Source of the DNA: Megalobrama amblycephala
Taxonomy: Eukaryota > Chordata > Actinopteri > Cypriniformes > Xenocyprididae
NCBI RefSeq assembly: GCF_018812025.1
Contig: NC_063052.1
Span: forward strand, 26,175,726 to 26,239,725
Length of the DNA stretch: 64,000 bases
Reading direction: 5' to 3'
Below are positions 13,401 to 27,894 of this stretch, in pieces. The translations under genes and the position numbers were made by a program. Positions within the stretch are counted from its first letter, which is position 1, and the number at the start of each line of letters is the position of its first letter. The notes beneath the pieces were generated by a model that was not told where the DNA came from, did not search any database, and worked only from the letters and a program-made list of their open reading frames with translations.

Positions 13401-16400
13401 AAATAAAAAAAATCTTGCAAGCAGTCATATTCAAAGAAGTTCATATCAAAATTATATTTCTGTATTTGCATATAATATCACGTGCTAATCAGACCTTTTC
13501 AGCACAGTGTAAGTGACAAAAAATCCCTAAAGCTGATGATAACTTGCCTCACAGGAAAAGCCCAGATCAGAAATGTTCAGTTCTACCACACCGGGCAGGA
13601 GGGATGGAACGACCTGTCAGACCCACGTTACTCTCTGGTGTTTTTTAACCTGGGAGGGGTGAGAGAAAGTCTTGATACAGTAGATGTCCATTCTTATCAC
13701 ACATGTTCCTTTCAACTACTTACTGTCACAAAATGTTTAGGTGGTTGGTGAGTCTTACATCAAGGGATGTGCTTTTCATGATGGCTTTGCTCCTGCTATT
13801 GGTGTTTTCGGAACAGATGGACTGAGTATCGATGACAATGTGATCCATCACACTGTTGGAGAAGGTGCAGATTCAATGGCTATTACATAACAAAACAAAA
13901 TGTAATCACTATAGAGTTGGGTAATATGATTTAGAACTTTTCTATTCTGTGATTTTTATTCCAATTTCCCAGGAATCAAAGTCTGGGGTGACAGTAATGC
14001 CATCCGGAGGAACTTAGTGACCCTGACACTGTGGCCTGGATCGTACAATAGCAGAGAGGAGGAATTCAACTTTGAATGGAATGCAGCCATTGAGGTAACC
14101 CTTAAAGAAACGTACTGTGATCAGATGCTAGTACCATGGTACTGTTCTATAACATGGTACAGAATGATTACCATATTCATTTTCCATGGTATCTTGATGG
14201 CATTCCACAGTGCATGAAAGCTATGGTACATGTTCAGTAAACATGTTGTTAATAGGTACAAGTAAAAAAAAAAAATCCATGGTATTACTGGCTGAATAGG
14301 TTAGTGCTAGATAAAGAACTGATATATTACTGCTGATGTTTTAGGTGAGTGAGGCAACCAATGCAGTTCTTCAAGGGAATATTGTTGCTGGCTATGAACG
14401 AGTGGGATTCCGAATTGATGGTGAACCATGCCCAGGTATAGAAGCCAATAATTATTTTCAAAAATAAAACACAAGAAATTTTAAAATAATCTATTGTTTT
14501 AATGGTAACACTTTACAATAAGGTTTCATTAGTTAACATTAGTTAATGTATTAACTAACATGAACTTACAATGAACAAAACATTTGTTACAGTTATTTAT
14601 TCATCTTTGTTAATGTTAGTTAATAAAAATGCAGTCTTTCATTGTTTGTCCATGTTAGTTCACAGTGCAATGTTAACAAACACATCTTTTGATTTTAATA
14701 ATGTAAAATGTTGAAATTAACATTAATTTACATAAGTAAATGCTGTAGAATTATTCATTCTTAATTCATGTTAAATAGTAGTTAACTAATGAACTTATTG
14801 AAAGCGTTTTAAGTGAACTTAGGCATCACAACGTTATAATGTACAGTAGGAAAAATGAATATTAATTTTGAGTTTTGCTACAGATTACATTTTACAATGT
14901 TATTAAATAATTCTTTTTTTAAGATTTACTTTATGTGAGTAAAGTGAGCAAAGATCAACCACATGTAAGAATAGGGGAAATGAGAATACACATATACACT
15001 AACATTCACAAGTTAGGTATCAGTACGATTTTAAATGTTTTTAAAGAAGTTTCGTCTGCTCACCAAGGCTGCATTTATTTAATAAAAAAATACAGTAAAA
15101 ACAGTAATATTGTGAAATATTATTAAATTTTAAAATAACTTTTATATTTGAATATATTTTGGCAAAGCTGAATTTTCAGCATCATTAGTCCAGTCTTCAA
15201 TGTTACATGATCCTTCAGAAAGTATTCTACTCTGCTGATTCTGATCTGCTCAAGAAACATTTCTTATTATTTTCAATGCTGAAAACAGTTGTGTACTTTT
15301 TTTCAGGATTCCTTGATGAATAGAAAGTTCAAAAGAACAGCATTTATCTGAAATACAAAGCTTCTGTAGCATTATACACTACCGTTCAAAAGTTTGGTAA
15401 AGTCAGTAAGAATTTTTATTTATTTGTTTTTTTAAAAGAACTTAAAGGAATACTTTTATTCAGCAAGGATGCATTAAATCAATCAAAAGACATTATAATG
15501 TTACAAAAGATTATATTTCAAATAAATGCTGTTCTTTTGAACATTTATTCATCAAAGAATCCTGAAAAAAAAGAAATGTATACAAATATTTTGCACAACT
15601 GTACACAATAAATGTTTCTTGAGCAGCAAATCAGAATGATTTCTGAAGGATCATGTGACACTGAAGACAATGAAGAATTTAAAATATTTTCAAAGAGAAA
15701 ATAGTTATTTTAAATTGTAATAATATTTCACAATATTACTGTTTTTATTGTATTTTATTAATTAAATAAATGCAGCCTTGGTGCGCAGATGAGACTTCTT
15801 TGAAAAACATAAAAAATCTTACCAATTCCACACTTCGGTAGTGTATGGTAATGTGTATATATATCAATCTAAACAATCATCAATTTATAGGCTGATAACT
15901 GATATAATATTGATATACTGTGCATTCCTAATATTTATGCAAATATTTACTAATTTATTTGATGTTTCCAACAATATTTCAAAAGGATCTCCAAATTCAG
16001 TGGCTCAATGGAGTCAGAATGAGGCACATGGCGGTCTGTACGGACTCTACATGAATAAAGACGGACTTGCTGGATGCTCTCAAATCCAGGGCTTCACTGT
16101 TTGGAGGAGCTTTGATTTTGGCATTTATGTTCAAGTATGATAAATGATCTGAAAACTTCCTATTATAATACCCTACAGTAATTGCAAAGCCAAGTGTTTT
16201 ATTGGTCAGATAAATTGTTCATTTCTAGTCATACAAATGCTCTGTACTGATCTGGTGAGCATTAATGTTTTCCTCTCTTCACTTCCAGGTATCCATGAAC
16301 GTGTTAGTTTCTAACGTGAGCCTGATTGATAATGGAATGGGTTTCATGTCTCTAATCTATGGTCCTCCCTCACTCAGCCACACATACTCTGACAAAATAG

Positions 16401-19147
16401 TCTGTGTACAGGTGAGGATGCAATATATGTCTTTTCAGTCAAAATTAAAGGGCAATTCACGATTCACAGACAGACGGCAAACAGATACTTCGTCAGATTT
16501 TTTCGGGTCAGTGTGTTACCCCTGTCAGTGTTGGCCGGCTCTCGTTTTCACCAATTGAACATTTTGAATCAGCATTTGTAGGGTCTTGGAATGTCTGAGA
16601 AGTGATGTACTGTAATTTGGTGACTGTTGGTCGGCATCTGTCAGTGCAATCTGAATTGGCCTTAAAAGAATGAAGGATTCTTATCCTGTTCATTTTTTAA
16701 TTACGTTTTTTAAAAATCATCTCTACAGGGTGCTCTAATTGTGGGCAGCAGCCCCAACTTCAACTGTTTTGACAGTCTGTCCACAACTATGACCTATGTT
16801 ATGCTCAGCAAAAGTCACAGAGCCCCACGCCCCCCCAATGGTACAATACATATTAAAGAATCATCTACACACTACTGAATAAATGTATTAAATATAATTG
16901 ATCAATTTTCCGACCCATTTTCCATACTGATTCTAAGCTCATTTTCTTTGTGCAACAGGTGGAAGGTCTGGAATTTCCTGGCCCACATTTGAATCTAACC
17001 AGAATAATGCACCACAAAAGCCTCACGCTGGACTGATGAGCTACAATGCCATAGCTGGTCTAATGACTGTCTCTGGTGAGTCACATTCCTTCAAAATGTG
17101 TATGAATCTACAGTTTGAAACTTTCTACAGATGTAATAATAGAAAAAAAAAAAAATTACTTTCTATTTATACTGTCTGTTTTTGATTCCAGACACATCTT
17201 TTGTTGGGTTCAAGAGTGTGTGCTCAACAGAGACAAATTACATGTTCATGACCAACCCGGGAAATGAGGATCTACAACATCCAATCAGTGTTGAGAGGAT
17301 AGTCAAGATAAACAGCACAGAGGACGCTCTGGCATTCATTCATCGGCCTGATCTGGGGTAAACCAAAAGCTTATAGTCAATGTCAAATCACAAAGATAAC
17401 ACTGTTAATTCGTGATGTTCGAGACTAGCCAACTAAATGGTATTAAACATTGTACATCTGTAACGGAAAACAAAATCATTTCATTTTAACTCGGACCTTG
17501 CATGCATTCATTTTCTATCAATATCCTAACAAATAGAATACCCTTAAATAATGCATAGCTGCTGATATACACTGTACTTTTCATACATCAAAAGTGGGCT
17601 CTCACAACTGGTTGCTATGGTAAAAAAGAACAATACCTGTTTTTAATAGGCTATTGTGTTTGTACTTATTGTCTTGCACTGCTTATTGATTCAGTTGATT
17701 ATGGGTTAATGTTGATTATGTGAATGCTTAAGTTTAATGTACAATGATCATAATACAAGACAAAAACATTGCATATATATATGACCTTTTTTTTTTTAGT
17801 GGGATTTGACTGCAGTTTGATGGATAGATTAAGTAGGATATTTCAAATGGATATTGATATTTATAGACTATTTTTTGACTCTCTTCTGGGGATATTAGAC
17901 TAGTCAACTAGTCGGTTTCAAAATTTCAATTTAAACGTTAATGAAGTTGTGGTGCATATCCCTACTGTTAATAAACTATTAGTCCGGGATAAAAATACAT
18001 TTATGAAATATTATTAGGAAGACAACAATGAAAATGTATGACTGAGAGAACATCAATGACGGGGTGACCACAAATATAAGTGACTGACTGATTTGGTTTT
18101 CTCAAATTTTTAGCAAGGTGAACCCATCAGACTGTGTGGACATGGACTGTGACGCTAAGAAGAAGACGATGTTGAAGGATCTGGATGGCAGTTTCCTGGG
18201 TGCAGTGGGAGCAGTGGTGCCCCAGTCCGAGTACGAGTGGAACGGTGATCCCAGACATGGACTGGGTGATTACCGCATCCCCAAAGTCATGCTCACCTCT
18301 CTCAACGGCAGCCGAATACCTGTGAATCAAATCGCTCCTTACAAAGGTACAGTACATCTGAGGGCTGTTCATCATTAACAGTGATGTAAGAGAACTAAAA
18401 AATTTTAACGTATGACGTCGCTGTGCAGGTGTGATCAGAGACACCTGTACGTACATGAACACCTGGCAGAGCTACAAGTGCTTTGGGCTCAACTACAGGA
18501 TGCTGGTCATCGAAAGTTTGGATGCAGACACAGAGACCAGGCGTCTTTCACCTGTAGCCATCCTGGGGGACAAATATGTGGATTTGGTGAATGGTATGAC
18601 TCTACTATTTTATGCATAATGTATTTCAGGATTTTCTATAAGCAGAAGAGGTTTCATTGTGTATTGTGTATCTTACTGTGAATATCTTGTCCCAGGCCCA
18701 CAAGACCACGGCTGGTGCGCCGGCTACACGTGTCAGAAGCGAGTATCTCTCTTCCATGCCATTGTGGCCACTAATAAATCTTTTGACATCTACTTCACCA
18801 GCACAACACCACAGAAGCTGAGACTTATGTTACTGAATGCTGGACCTACAGAGGTTAGTCCGTAAGATGAATTATACTGACAAAAGACACACAGCACAAT
18901 AAAACAATAAAATGTAGAATAATAAAAAAGGCACATTAGGATAAAACAATCTTTAATCAGTTTTATTCTGCATTGTTGTTAAAAATGTTTTATTTCTTAT
19001 TTTTATTTATTGTTGTTTTATTTCCATTTTGTTTTCTAATTTATTTTAAGATTTTTTTTTTCAGATAGCTTGCATATCTTTTAAATATTAAAAATAAATG
19101 AATTGATGAATCAATATCAATGAACTAATGAAATTGTGAATCAATCA

Positions 19148-19189
<42 letters not shown>

Positions 19190-22100
19190 AATATATACAC
19201 AGATAATATAATATTTATATTATAATTATTAATAATAATAATAATAATAATAATTATTAGTATTAGTATTATTATTATGTATTCATTTATTAACAAATAT
19301 TATGTAAAATAATATAGTAATTTTAAAAAATAGAATTCATTAGTTTATTAATTTATTTATGTTACTATATTATTTTGCATATTTGTTAATATTTTATTAT
19401 TTAAAATCTACAGAAGTTAAACCAAAGCACAGTCCAGGAAAATGAAGCTAGTTGGGAATGAATCCTAAAATAAATAAATAAATAAATAAATAACTACATT
19501 AGGACAAAAATATATCCAACCTGCAATTATATTCATTTAATTTTCATGGTTTTTTTTTTCAACTTAGAATATTATAATATAATATAGAAATATAATATAG
19601 AAACCTAACTACAGTAATCTTCTGTTGTTCTCAGGCTGTCAGGGTGGCTGTATTTTACTCAAACCCTCAGCGGCTGGACGTGTACGTTAACAATAGTTTG
19701 GTTGGTCCAACAAATGCTCAGTGGAATGCAGACAAAACTGACTACACTCTGCGTGAGCCAACTTATACAGGTAGAGAACAACACAATAATTCATGTTAAT
19801 ACAGCTCCCCCTGCAGGACAGAAGACTATTTTTTAACCTAAACAACACTTCACAATTCTTACTTTGATTTCTCTCTGTGCTCCGCAGGGCAGTACGTTCC
19901 CAGTTTCAACTCCAGTCACGGCTCCAACTTCTTTGACCAGGACTACAAAATGCTGAACATACTTCTTCGTGGCTCAGAACCGGTCCAAATCCGCACCTCC
20001 CCGGTTTTGGTCTTGGCCTTCAACCTCCCAGCCATGACTGAGGCAGAGTTCTTTGGGGCAAATTTAATCAACAATCTGGCTTTATTTCTGAAAATACCTG
20101 CAAACAAGATTCGAATCACCAACATTGTTCGTGAGGGTACTAATGCGAGAAGGAGGCGCTCCTCAGGACTGACGGTGCAGGTAGAGATCAGGGAGCCCCC
20201 TGTTCAGACATCCACCAACAGCTCCACTGGTGAGAGCAAGAATATAATAAATGACAAATACAGCTTTTAAATCACAATACAATGTCTTAATATTTATTTA
20301 CCATCTGCAGAAGAAGACCAACAGTTTGAGGTCCTGAAGAACATTGCTGACGATCTGGGCCGTGCTGCTGTATCGGGCAATCTGAGTCAGTCTATCGGCT
20401 TCAATGTGTCATCTCTGGGCATCATCCCTCCTCCACCCTCTTCCAGTGACCCGTCCTGGAGCGATGTAAGATGCTAATCAGATCACATGACCAAACTCAC
20501 TAACATTTTAAAATGTTATGATGACGTCAAACAGCATTTGGGAATTTTAATTGAAACATATTCGACAAAGTTGATATTTAAAGGAATATTCTGTGTTCAA
20601 TGCAAGTTAAACTCAATAGATTAATCATAAATCTGGGTTACAGTGAGACACTTACAATGGAAGTGAATGGAGCCAAGCCATGAACATTACAGTTTTTCTC
20701 AGTCGCTTTGGTGCATTTCTCACATCACTATTTACATTTGCACAACAGTTAAAGCAGTTCTCAAAACAATTAGTACAAACTGCAAAACCTAGTTGATAAC
20801 CTGCAAAAGCATGTCACTTGCTCAAAATGGAGAGGTCATTCCTCAAAAGCAAGTATTCATGTCAATGAAAGTGTCAGTGTCATCAAGATGAAGTCCGGAC
20901 ACCATTGTTTATGAACAAGATAGTCAAATGGCTTTGTCATGTTTTCATTATGACAGTTTACTCTGTCAATGTTTTCCAATGCAAAAAAGTCAGATCTTGG
21001 TGACACTACCTGAAAATGCTCAAGACAGCACTATATACTATTTGCACAGCCATTTGAAAAATACAGTAAAGTTACACATTACTATATTGAATATGTATGT
21101 TTCACATTTTTACTGCATATGCTCTTTGCAATTCTAATTTGTTCACAGCAAAAGAAAAATGACACCCTTATTTGCAACAAACATAAACTCCCTTTGGGTA
21201 GAGCTGTGCACAACTGTAAACAATATTGCAGTACATATGTAAAATCTTTACTGTAACACTACTGTACACTACAATACACTAAATGTGTGATGCAGTAAAG
21301 CTGTACGTCTAAATGTAAAATGTACAGTGACAAGTTCTTGTCCCACTGCAAGCTTCATGTATGACACAATGACAGTAGTGCAGTGCAGATTGTTTAGTGC
21401 TGAATTACTGTCCATTTATACACACCTGTTCTCCCAACAAAATGTTTGAATAATTTACAGTTTTTCTCAGTCGCTTTGGTGCATTTCTCACATCACTATT
21501 TACATTTGCACAACAGTTAGTTCAACCTCCACAACATTTAGTCATTTGTGCACATCATAGTAGCAGTTTCTTATTCCTTCGAACAAATTGCAAATGCTTT
21601 TGGACATGCATCAATTGCTTTCATACAACTCTCTGCTGTTTTATAACATTATCATTTGCTTATGTCATGTCAGTCAAAATTAACTATACTTGTGAATGCT
21701 GAATAGTCATTCCATATAAAACTAATAGTCCTCATTTCATTGCTTGAGTCATTACATACAAAAATGTTGAACTAGTTGTCAAAATCTGTCAAGCAAATTT
21801 TACACATTTTTTTAAAATCTTTTTTTCCTGAAAATGTCTCCTAAATTGAACAATTTCTCTCAAGTGAATCTCAACTTTCACTGATGAGAAGGGTTGTGTG
21901 AAGCATTAGTTGCAACCAATGATAAGCCACTTCTCTACAATCACTGTCAGAGGTGAATCCCATAAACCCCCATTTTACAAGCATATACGAACCAAGCAGG
22001 ACATAGTGTGTACCATTTCTACAATACTGTGACACAGAAGTGGAAGGTCAGCCTCATGGAAAAGGGGTAAGGGTGCGGGGAAGAAGGGGAAGGGGACAAA

Positions 22101-25100
22101 ACAGGGGAAGAGGAAGAAAAGGCCAATAGGCAGATCCCTGATGAAATCAGGGCTACAATTGTGGATCATGTTGTCAATCACAGCCTCAAAATGGCTGAGG
22201 CTGGTTGAAGGATGCAGCCAAATGTTGGGAGAACCACTGTAATTCAATTATTCAAACATTTTGTCAGGAGAACAGGTGTGTATAAATGGACATGAATTCA
22301 GCACTAAACAATCTGCACTGCACTACTGTCATTGTGTCATACATGAAGTTTGCAGTGGGACAAGAACTTGTCACTGTACTTTTTACATTTAGACGTACAG
22401 CTTTACTGCATCACACATTTAGTGTATTGTAGTGTACAGTAGTGTTACAGTAAAGATTTGCCATATGTACTGCAATATTGTTTACAGTTGTGCACAGCTC
22501 TACCCAAAGGGAGTTTATGTTTGTTGCAAATAAGGGTGTAATTTTTCTTTTGCACAATGCTGTGAACAAATTAGAATTGCAAAGAGCATATGCAGTAAAA
22601 ATGTGAAACATACATATTCAAAACATATTCAAACATACATATACAGTAATGTGTAACTTTACTGTATTTTTCAAATGGCTGTGCAAATAGTATATAGTGC
22701 TGTCTTGAGCATTTTCAGGTAGTGTCACCAAGATCTGACTTTTTTGCATTGGAAAACATTGACCGAGTAAACTGTCATAATGAAAACATGACAAAGCCAT
22801 TTGACTATCTTGTTCATAAACAATGGTGTCAGGACTTTTCATCTTGATGACACTGACACTTTCATTGACACGAATACTTGCTTTTGAGGAATGACCTATC
22901 CATTTTGAGCAAGTGACACGCTTTTGCAGGTTATCAACTAGGTTTTGCAGTTTGTACTAATTGTTTTGAGAACTGCATTAACTGTTGTGCAAATGTGAAT
23001 AGTGATGTGAGAAATGCACCAAAGCGACTGAGAAAAACTGTAATTTACAGTGGTTCTCCCAACATTTGGCTGCATCCTTCGACCAGCCTCAGACATTGTG
23101 AGGCCGTGACTGACAACATGATCCACAATTGTAGCCCTGATTTCATCAGGGATCTGCCTATGTACTTGGCCTCTTCTTCCTCTTCCCCTGCTTTGTCCCC
23201 TTCCCCTTCTTCCCCGCAACCTTACCCCTCTTCCACGAGGCTGACCTTCCATTTCTGGGTCACAGTATTGTAGAAATGGTACACACTATGTCCAGCTTGG
23301 TTCGTATATGCTTGTAAAGTGGGGGTTTATGGGATTCAGCTCTGACAGTGATTGTAGAGACGTGGCTTATCATTGGTTGCAACTAATGCTTCACACACTC
23401 CTTCTCAACAGTGAAAGTTGAGATTCACTTGAGAGAAATTGTTCAATTTAGGAGACATTTTCAGGAAAAAAAAAAAAGATTTAAAAAAATGTGTAAAATT
23501 TGCTTGACAGATTTTGACAACTAGTTCAACATTTTTGTATGTAATGACTCAAGCAATGAAATGAGGACTATTAGTTTAATATGGAATGACTATTCAGCAT
23601 TCACAAGTATAGTTAATTTTGACTGACATGACATAAGCAAATGATAATGTTATAAAACAGCAGAGAGTTGTATGAAAGCAATTGATGCATGTCCAAAAGC
23701 ATTTGCAATTTGTTCGAAGGAATGAGAAACTGCTACTATGATGTGCACAAATGACTAAATGTTGTGGAGGTTGAACTAACTGTTGTGCAAATGTAAATAG
23801 TGATGTGAGAAATGCACCAAAGCGACTGAGAAAAACTGTAAACTCCCTTTGGGTAGAGCTGTGCACAACTGTAAACAATACTGCAGTACATATTGGAACT
23901 GAACATACAACATGCATAGTACTCTAATCATTCATGCACATCCAGACGTTCCTCTCTGTCTGGCCACATAATTTCATCTACATCAAAGCAACCTTCCATT
24001 TCTGGGTCACAGTATTGTAGAAATGGTACACACTATGTCCTGCTCTTTGTTCATGTATGCTTGTAAAGTGGGGGTTTATGGGATTCAGCTCTGACAGTGA
24101 TTGTAGAGAAGTGGCTTATCATTGGTTGCAACTAATGCTTCACACACTCCTTCTCATCAGTGGAAGTTGAGATTCACCTGAGAGAAATTGTTCAATTTAG
24201 GAGACATTTTCAGGAAAAAAAAAAAGATTTAAAAAAATGTGTAAAATTTGCTTGACAGATTTTGACAACTAGTTCAACATTTTTGTATGTAATGACTCAA
24301 GCAATGAAATGAGGACTATTAGTTTTATATGGAATGACTATTCAGCATTCACAAGTATAGTTAATTTTGACTGACATGACATAAGCAAATGATAATGTTA
24401 TAAAACAGCAGAGGGTTGTATGAAAGCAATTGATGCATGTCCAAAAGCATTTGAAATTTGTTCGAAGGAACGAGAAACTGCTATTATGATGTGCACAAAT
24501 GACTAAATGTTGTGGAGGTTGAACTAACTGTTGTGCAAATGTAAATAGTGATGTGAGAAATGCACCAAAGTGACTGAGAAAAACTGTAAAATACTCAACT
24601 TTTCAATCCGCTTGTTAAAGAGTTAGTTCACCAAAAGTATTAAATTCTGTCATTAATTACTCACCCTCATGTCGTTCCACACCTGTAAGATGTGTTCATA
24701 ATTGGAACACAAATTAAGATATTTTTGATGAAATCTGACAGGTATATGACTCGTCCATCCATAGACAGCAATATAATCAACACTTTCAAGGTCCAGAAAG
24801 GTACTACAGACATTGTTAAAACAGTAGACGTGACTGCAGTGGATCAACCTGAATTTTATGAAGCAATGAGAATACTTTTTGTGCGCAAAAACAAAACAAA
24901 AATAACTACTTTATTCAGCAATCTAAGCAAAGGGAAGGTTTCCATGTTTACATTAAAATGCTGGCTCAGTATTGGCCAAATATTGAGTATTGAGTATTGA
25001 GCAGCACATTGTACGTGTGTGATGCTGACGCAGGAGCCGGCCAATAATGAGTCAGCGTTCTGACGTACACCCTGGAAGCACTGGACGTAAACAGCATATG

Positions 25101-27569
25101 AGAATAACACAGAAGAGAAGATATTGTTGAATAAAGTCATTATTTTTGTTTTGTTTTGGGTCCAAAACTCTGTTAGATGCCAAGAGCAAACAACAAATTG
25201 TGCTAATATGTTCTCAGGGTGTGCTGTAATACTACTTAAAAATCATGATCCTAATATCTTTTATAATATTAGTGTCCGGCATGGTGTGAACCCAGACACT
25301 TCGATTAAATGTGTATTCGATATTATTGGCCTTATTCACTTACATTGTTAGTGCCTCACTGTAACCTGCATTTTTGCTTTTTTAAAGAAAATGAGAGATG
25401 AAATTAATTTTTGTTGTAATCAACACTGTCACAAATGCTGTTCATTGAGATTAACTTGTATTGGATCCAGAATATTCCTTTAAATTTTTATCAGATTAAG
25501 ATCCAATAATAGTTGCTGTACAGTAAAGCACACAACATGCTTTTTCTTATTTAAACTGTAACGGTTTCTCTCTCAGGTGGCCACTCAGGAGGTGACCCGT
25601 GAAGAACAGCAGGTGGAGACGGTCAAGAGTGTATCATCCCTGATGGTGGCGGTCCAGCCAGTGGCTGGATCGTCACCCGGACCCCTCAGCATTCAGCCCA
25701 GCATCATGGCTCTGGATGCAGCGGTGAGATTTCATTAAAAATATCTGATGCATTTTTCAGGTAGTTTTCAGGGGCTGATTGTACCAGCTGTGCATAAAAA
25801 GCACAGTTTTGACGTAAATTGGCATTAAGTTGCAACTTACAAAATATTTTTATATTGCACCAGTCAACTTAGTTGAAACACAAATTTACGTATGAACTAA
25901 AAATTAATGAAAGCCTCTGACCAGGTGTAATGGTTGGAATAAAATAGCAGATTGACTGAATTGTATCAATACGCTTGTTTTACCCTACAGACTTCAATCC
26001 TGTAGACATTCATGATAACTTTGATATTTACACTCACTTACATTTTAGAGAGAGAACATTATGTAAATTAGAGATGCACCGATTGCAATTTTCTTGGCTG
26101 TTTCCAATTTTCGATTTTTTTGTTAGCGTGACCTGCCAATACCGATTTTTGCAGATTCCGATTTTCTTTCTAAGTACTATAATTGACAGCATATACAAAC
26201 AAAAATCTTTTCTTCATCGCAAAGTTTTATTTTCATTAAAAAAAATTCAGGTAAATTTCATAAATTATTCAGTTAAGAAATACTACAGAAATTAAAGTAA
26301 TCAAATGTAAAATAAGTAGTCTTCATTGTAAAAATTAAATACAGATTAATGCTTGCAATTAAAGTTATAAAGTTATTTGTAAATATAATTTTCCAAAAAA
26401 GCAGTGCTTGTAATGAAAATTAGATACCTTCAAAGGAATTTTACAAAGATCAAGATCACATCTCAACACAAATTCAAGGCCGACAATATTTTTAAAATTT
26501 TCAAAATCAATGGTTCTCAAGCCTCCTTGTTCATACTCTTTAATCATATGGAATTTACATAAATAATGGGTTTATTTTTCCATATAAATTTAAATAAAAT
26601 TGAATTCACTGATTTAACAACTTTTGTGGCAGTTTACAAAGCATGATACATATGAGTTTGAATATTCCCTCAGTTTTAGTCAAGAGAATTCTACCCAATA
26701 TAGATAGGTCTCGAGATAACCAATGATTTAACGATTTCTTCATACTTTCTATTTTAGAGTTAAAATTTGAGTCTATTAACAACATTTTTGATAATCATAA
26801 CCCCTAAATACTTAACCTCCTTTTCACTGGAATGCCCTCTATATCTTCAAAGTCACAATTATGGATAGCCATTAATTCAGACTTGTTTAGTTTAGGGTCA
26901 GACATGATGCCTTTGAGAAGACAGAAATTTTAGCAATAACTAATGGAAGCACCTCTTTATTTTTAAGAAATAAAAGAGTGTCATTTGCAAATTGGCTTCT
27001 AGTAAAGGTCCTACTAAGAATGTTTATGCCTATATTGTCCTCAATTTTTTTGAATAAAGACATTAATTTGACTGCAAGATTAAAGAGTAATGGTGAAATA
27101 GAGCATCCCTGTCAGATTCCTCATTTAATTTGGATTCTGGGTGATGAACCAACGTTAAGGGAAACACAACTAAAAATATTTCTAAAACATAGAAATTACT
27201 CTACAAAACATAGGACCAAAGCCAAAAATTTCTAATGATTTAAACAAAAAAGAGTGTTTGAGGGTATCAAATGCCTTGAAAAAGTCTAGAAATAAAAGTA
27301 AGCTTGTCTGAGGAATTAAATAGTTATAATCAAGCATATCAAGAACAAATCTGACTGTGAATACTTCTTCTTTTGATAAAAGCCAATTGTGTTTCACCGA
27401 TAATTTCACCAATACCAATAATTCAGCTTTATCTACACATTCTTTTAATGCTCCGAAAACTATGATTCTTATTTCGGGCCAAAAATGTTTATATAGTTTT
27501 ACTGTGATGCCATCAATACCTGGGGACTTTCCATATAAGCACTATTCAACTGGATAAAATGAGCTGAGG

Positions 27570-27600
<31 letters not shown>

Positions 27601-27834
27601 GAGGCGCCCACGCGGGTGTGCATCACTTCGCCACACATGAGGAAAATCATATCCTATCCCTGGCTGATCGATCGGTGGATCTCTAATGTGAATAAATTAC
27701 TTTGTTAGCAGCTGTTCAATACAAACCCAACCTAAACAGCATGCCTAATCAAAAATGTAATTTCTTGTCTTTGTTTTTTTTATTGCATTAGTATTTATTT
27801 ATCGATCCAAATATAGTTTCTGAAAGTTATTTAC

Positions 27835-27894
<60 letters not shown>

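Larger units (their letters stand above)
20690..23838 (-). mobile_element. TA-target transposon interrupted by a sister copy
   Basis: TIRs cagtttttctcagtcgc at 20690 and gcgactgagaaaaactg ending at 23838, TA on both sides. Its two halves (20690-21457 and 23041-23838) are separated by a same-family element at 21458-23040. The minus strand at 23252-23050 keeps the start of a Tc1/mariner-like transposase: a Gly-Arg-rich leader, then [20 protein letters not shown] and [16 protein letters not shown], a helix-turn-helix. The reading ends at the inserted sister copy. The rest of the protein is absent, so this was already non-autonomous. Confidence 0.85.
20579..25483. mobile_element. Outer inverted-repeat element filling intron 32
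   Basis: The run aaaggaatattctg at 20580 and its inverted match cagaatattccttt ending near 25482 bound most of intron 32, with further inverted similarity inward (gcaagttaa against ttaacttgt). The interior is occupied by later insertions: the nested TA-target transposons at 20690-24586 and a dispersed repeat at about 24615-25000. No coding sequence belongs to the outer element. Confidence 0.65.

Noticed and set aside
20928..22842. Mirror-image frames ([12 protein letters not shown]...) on both strands
   Set aside because: They are the inverted copies of the nested TA-target transposons, non-coding part.
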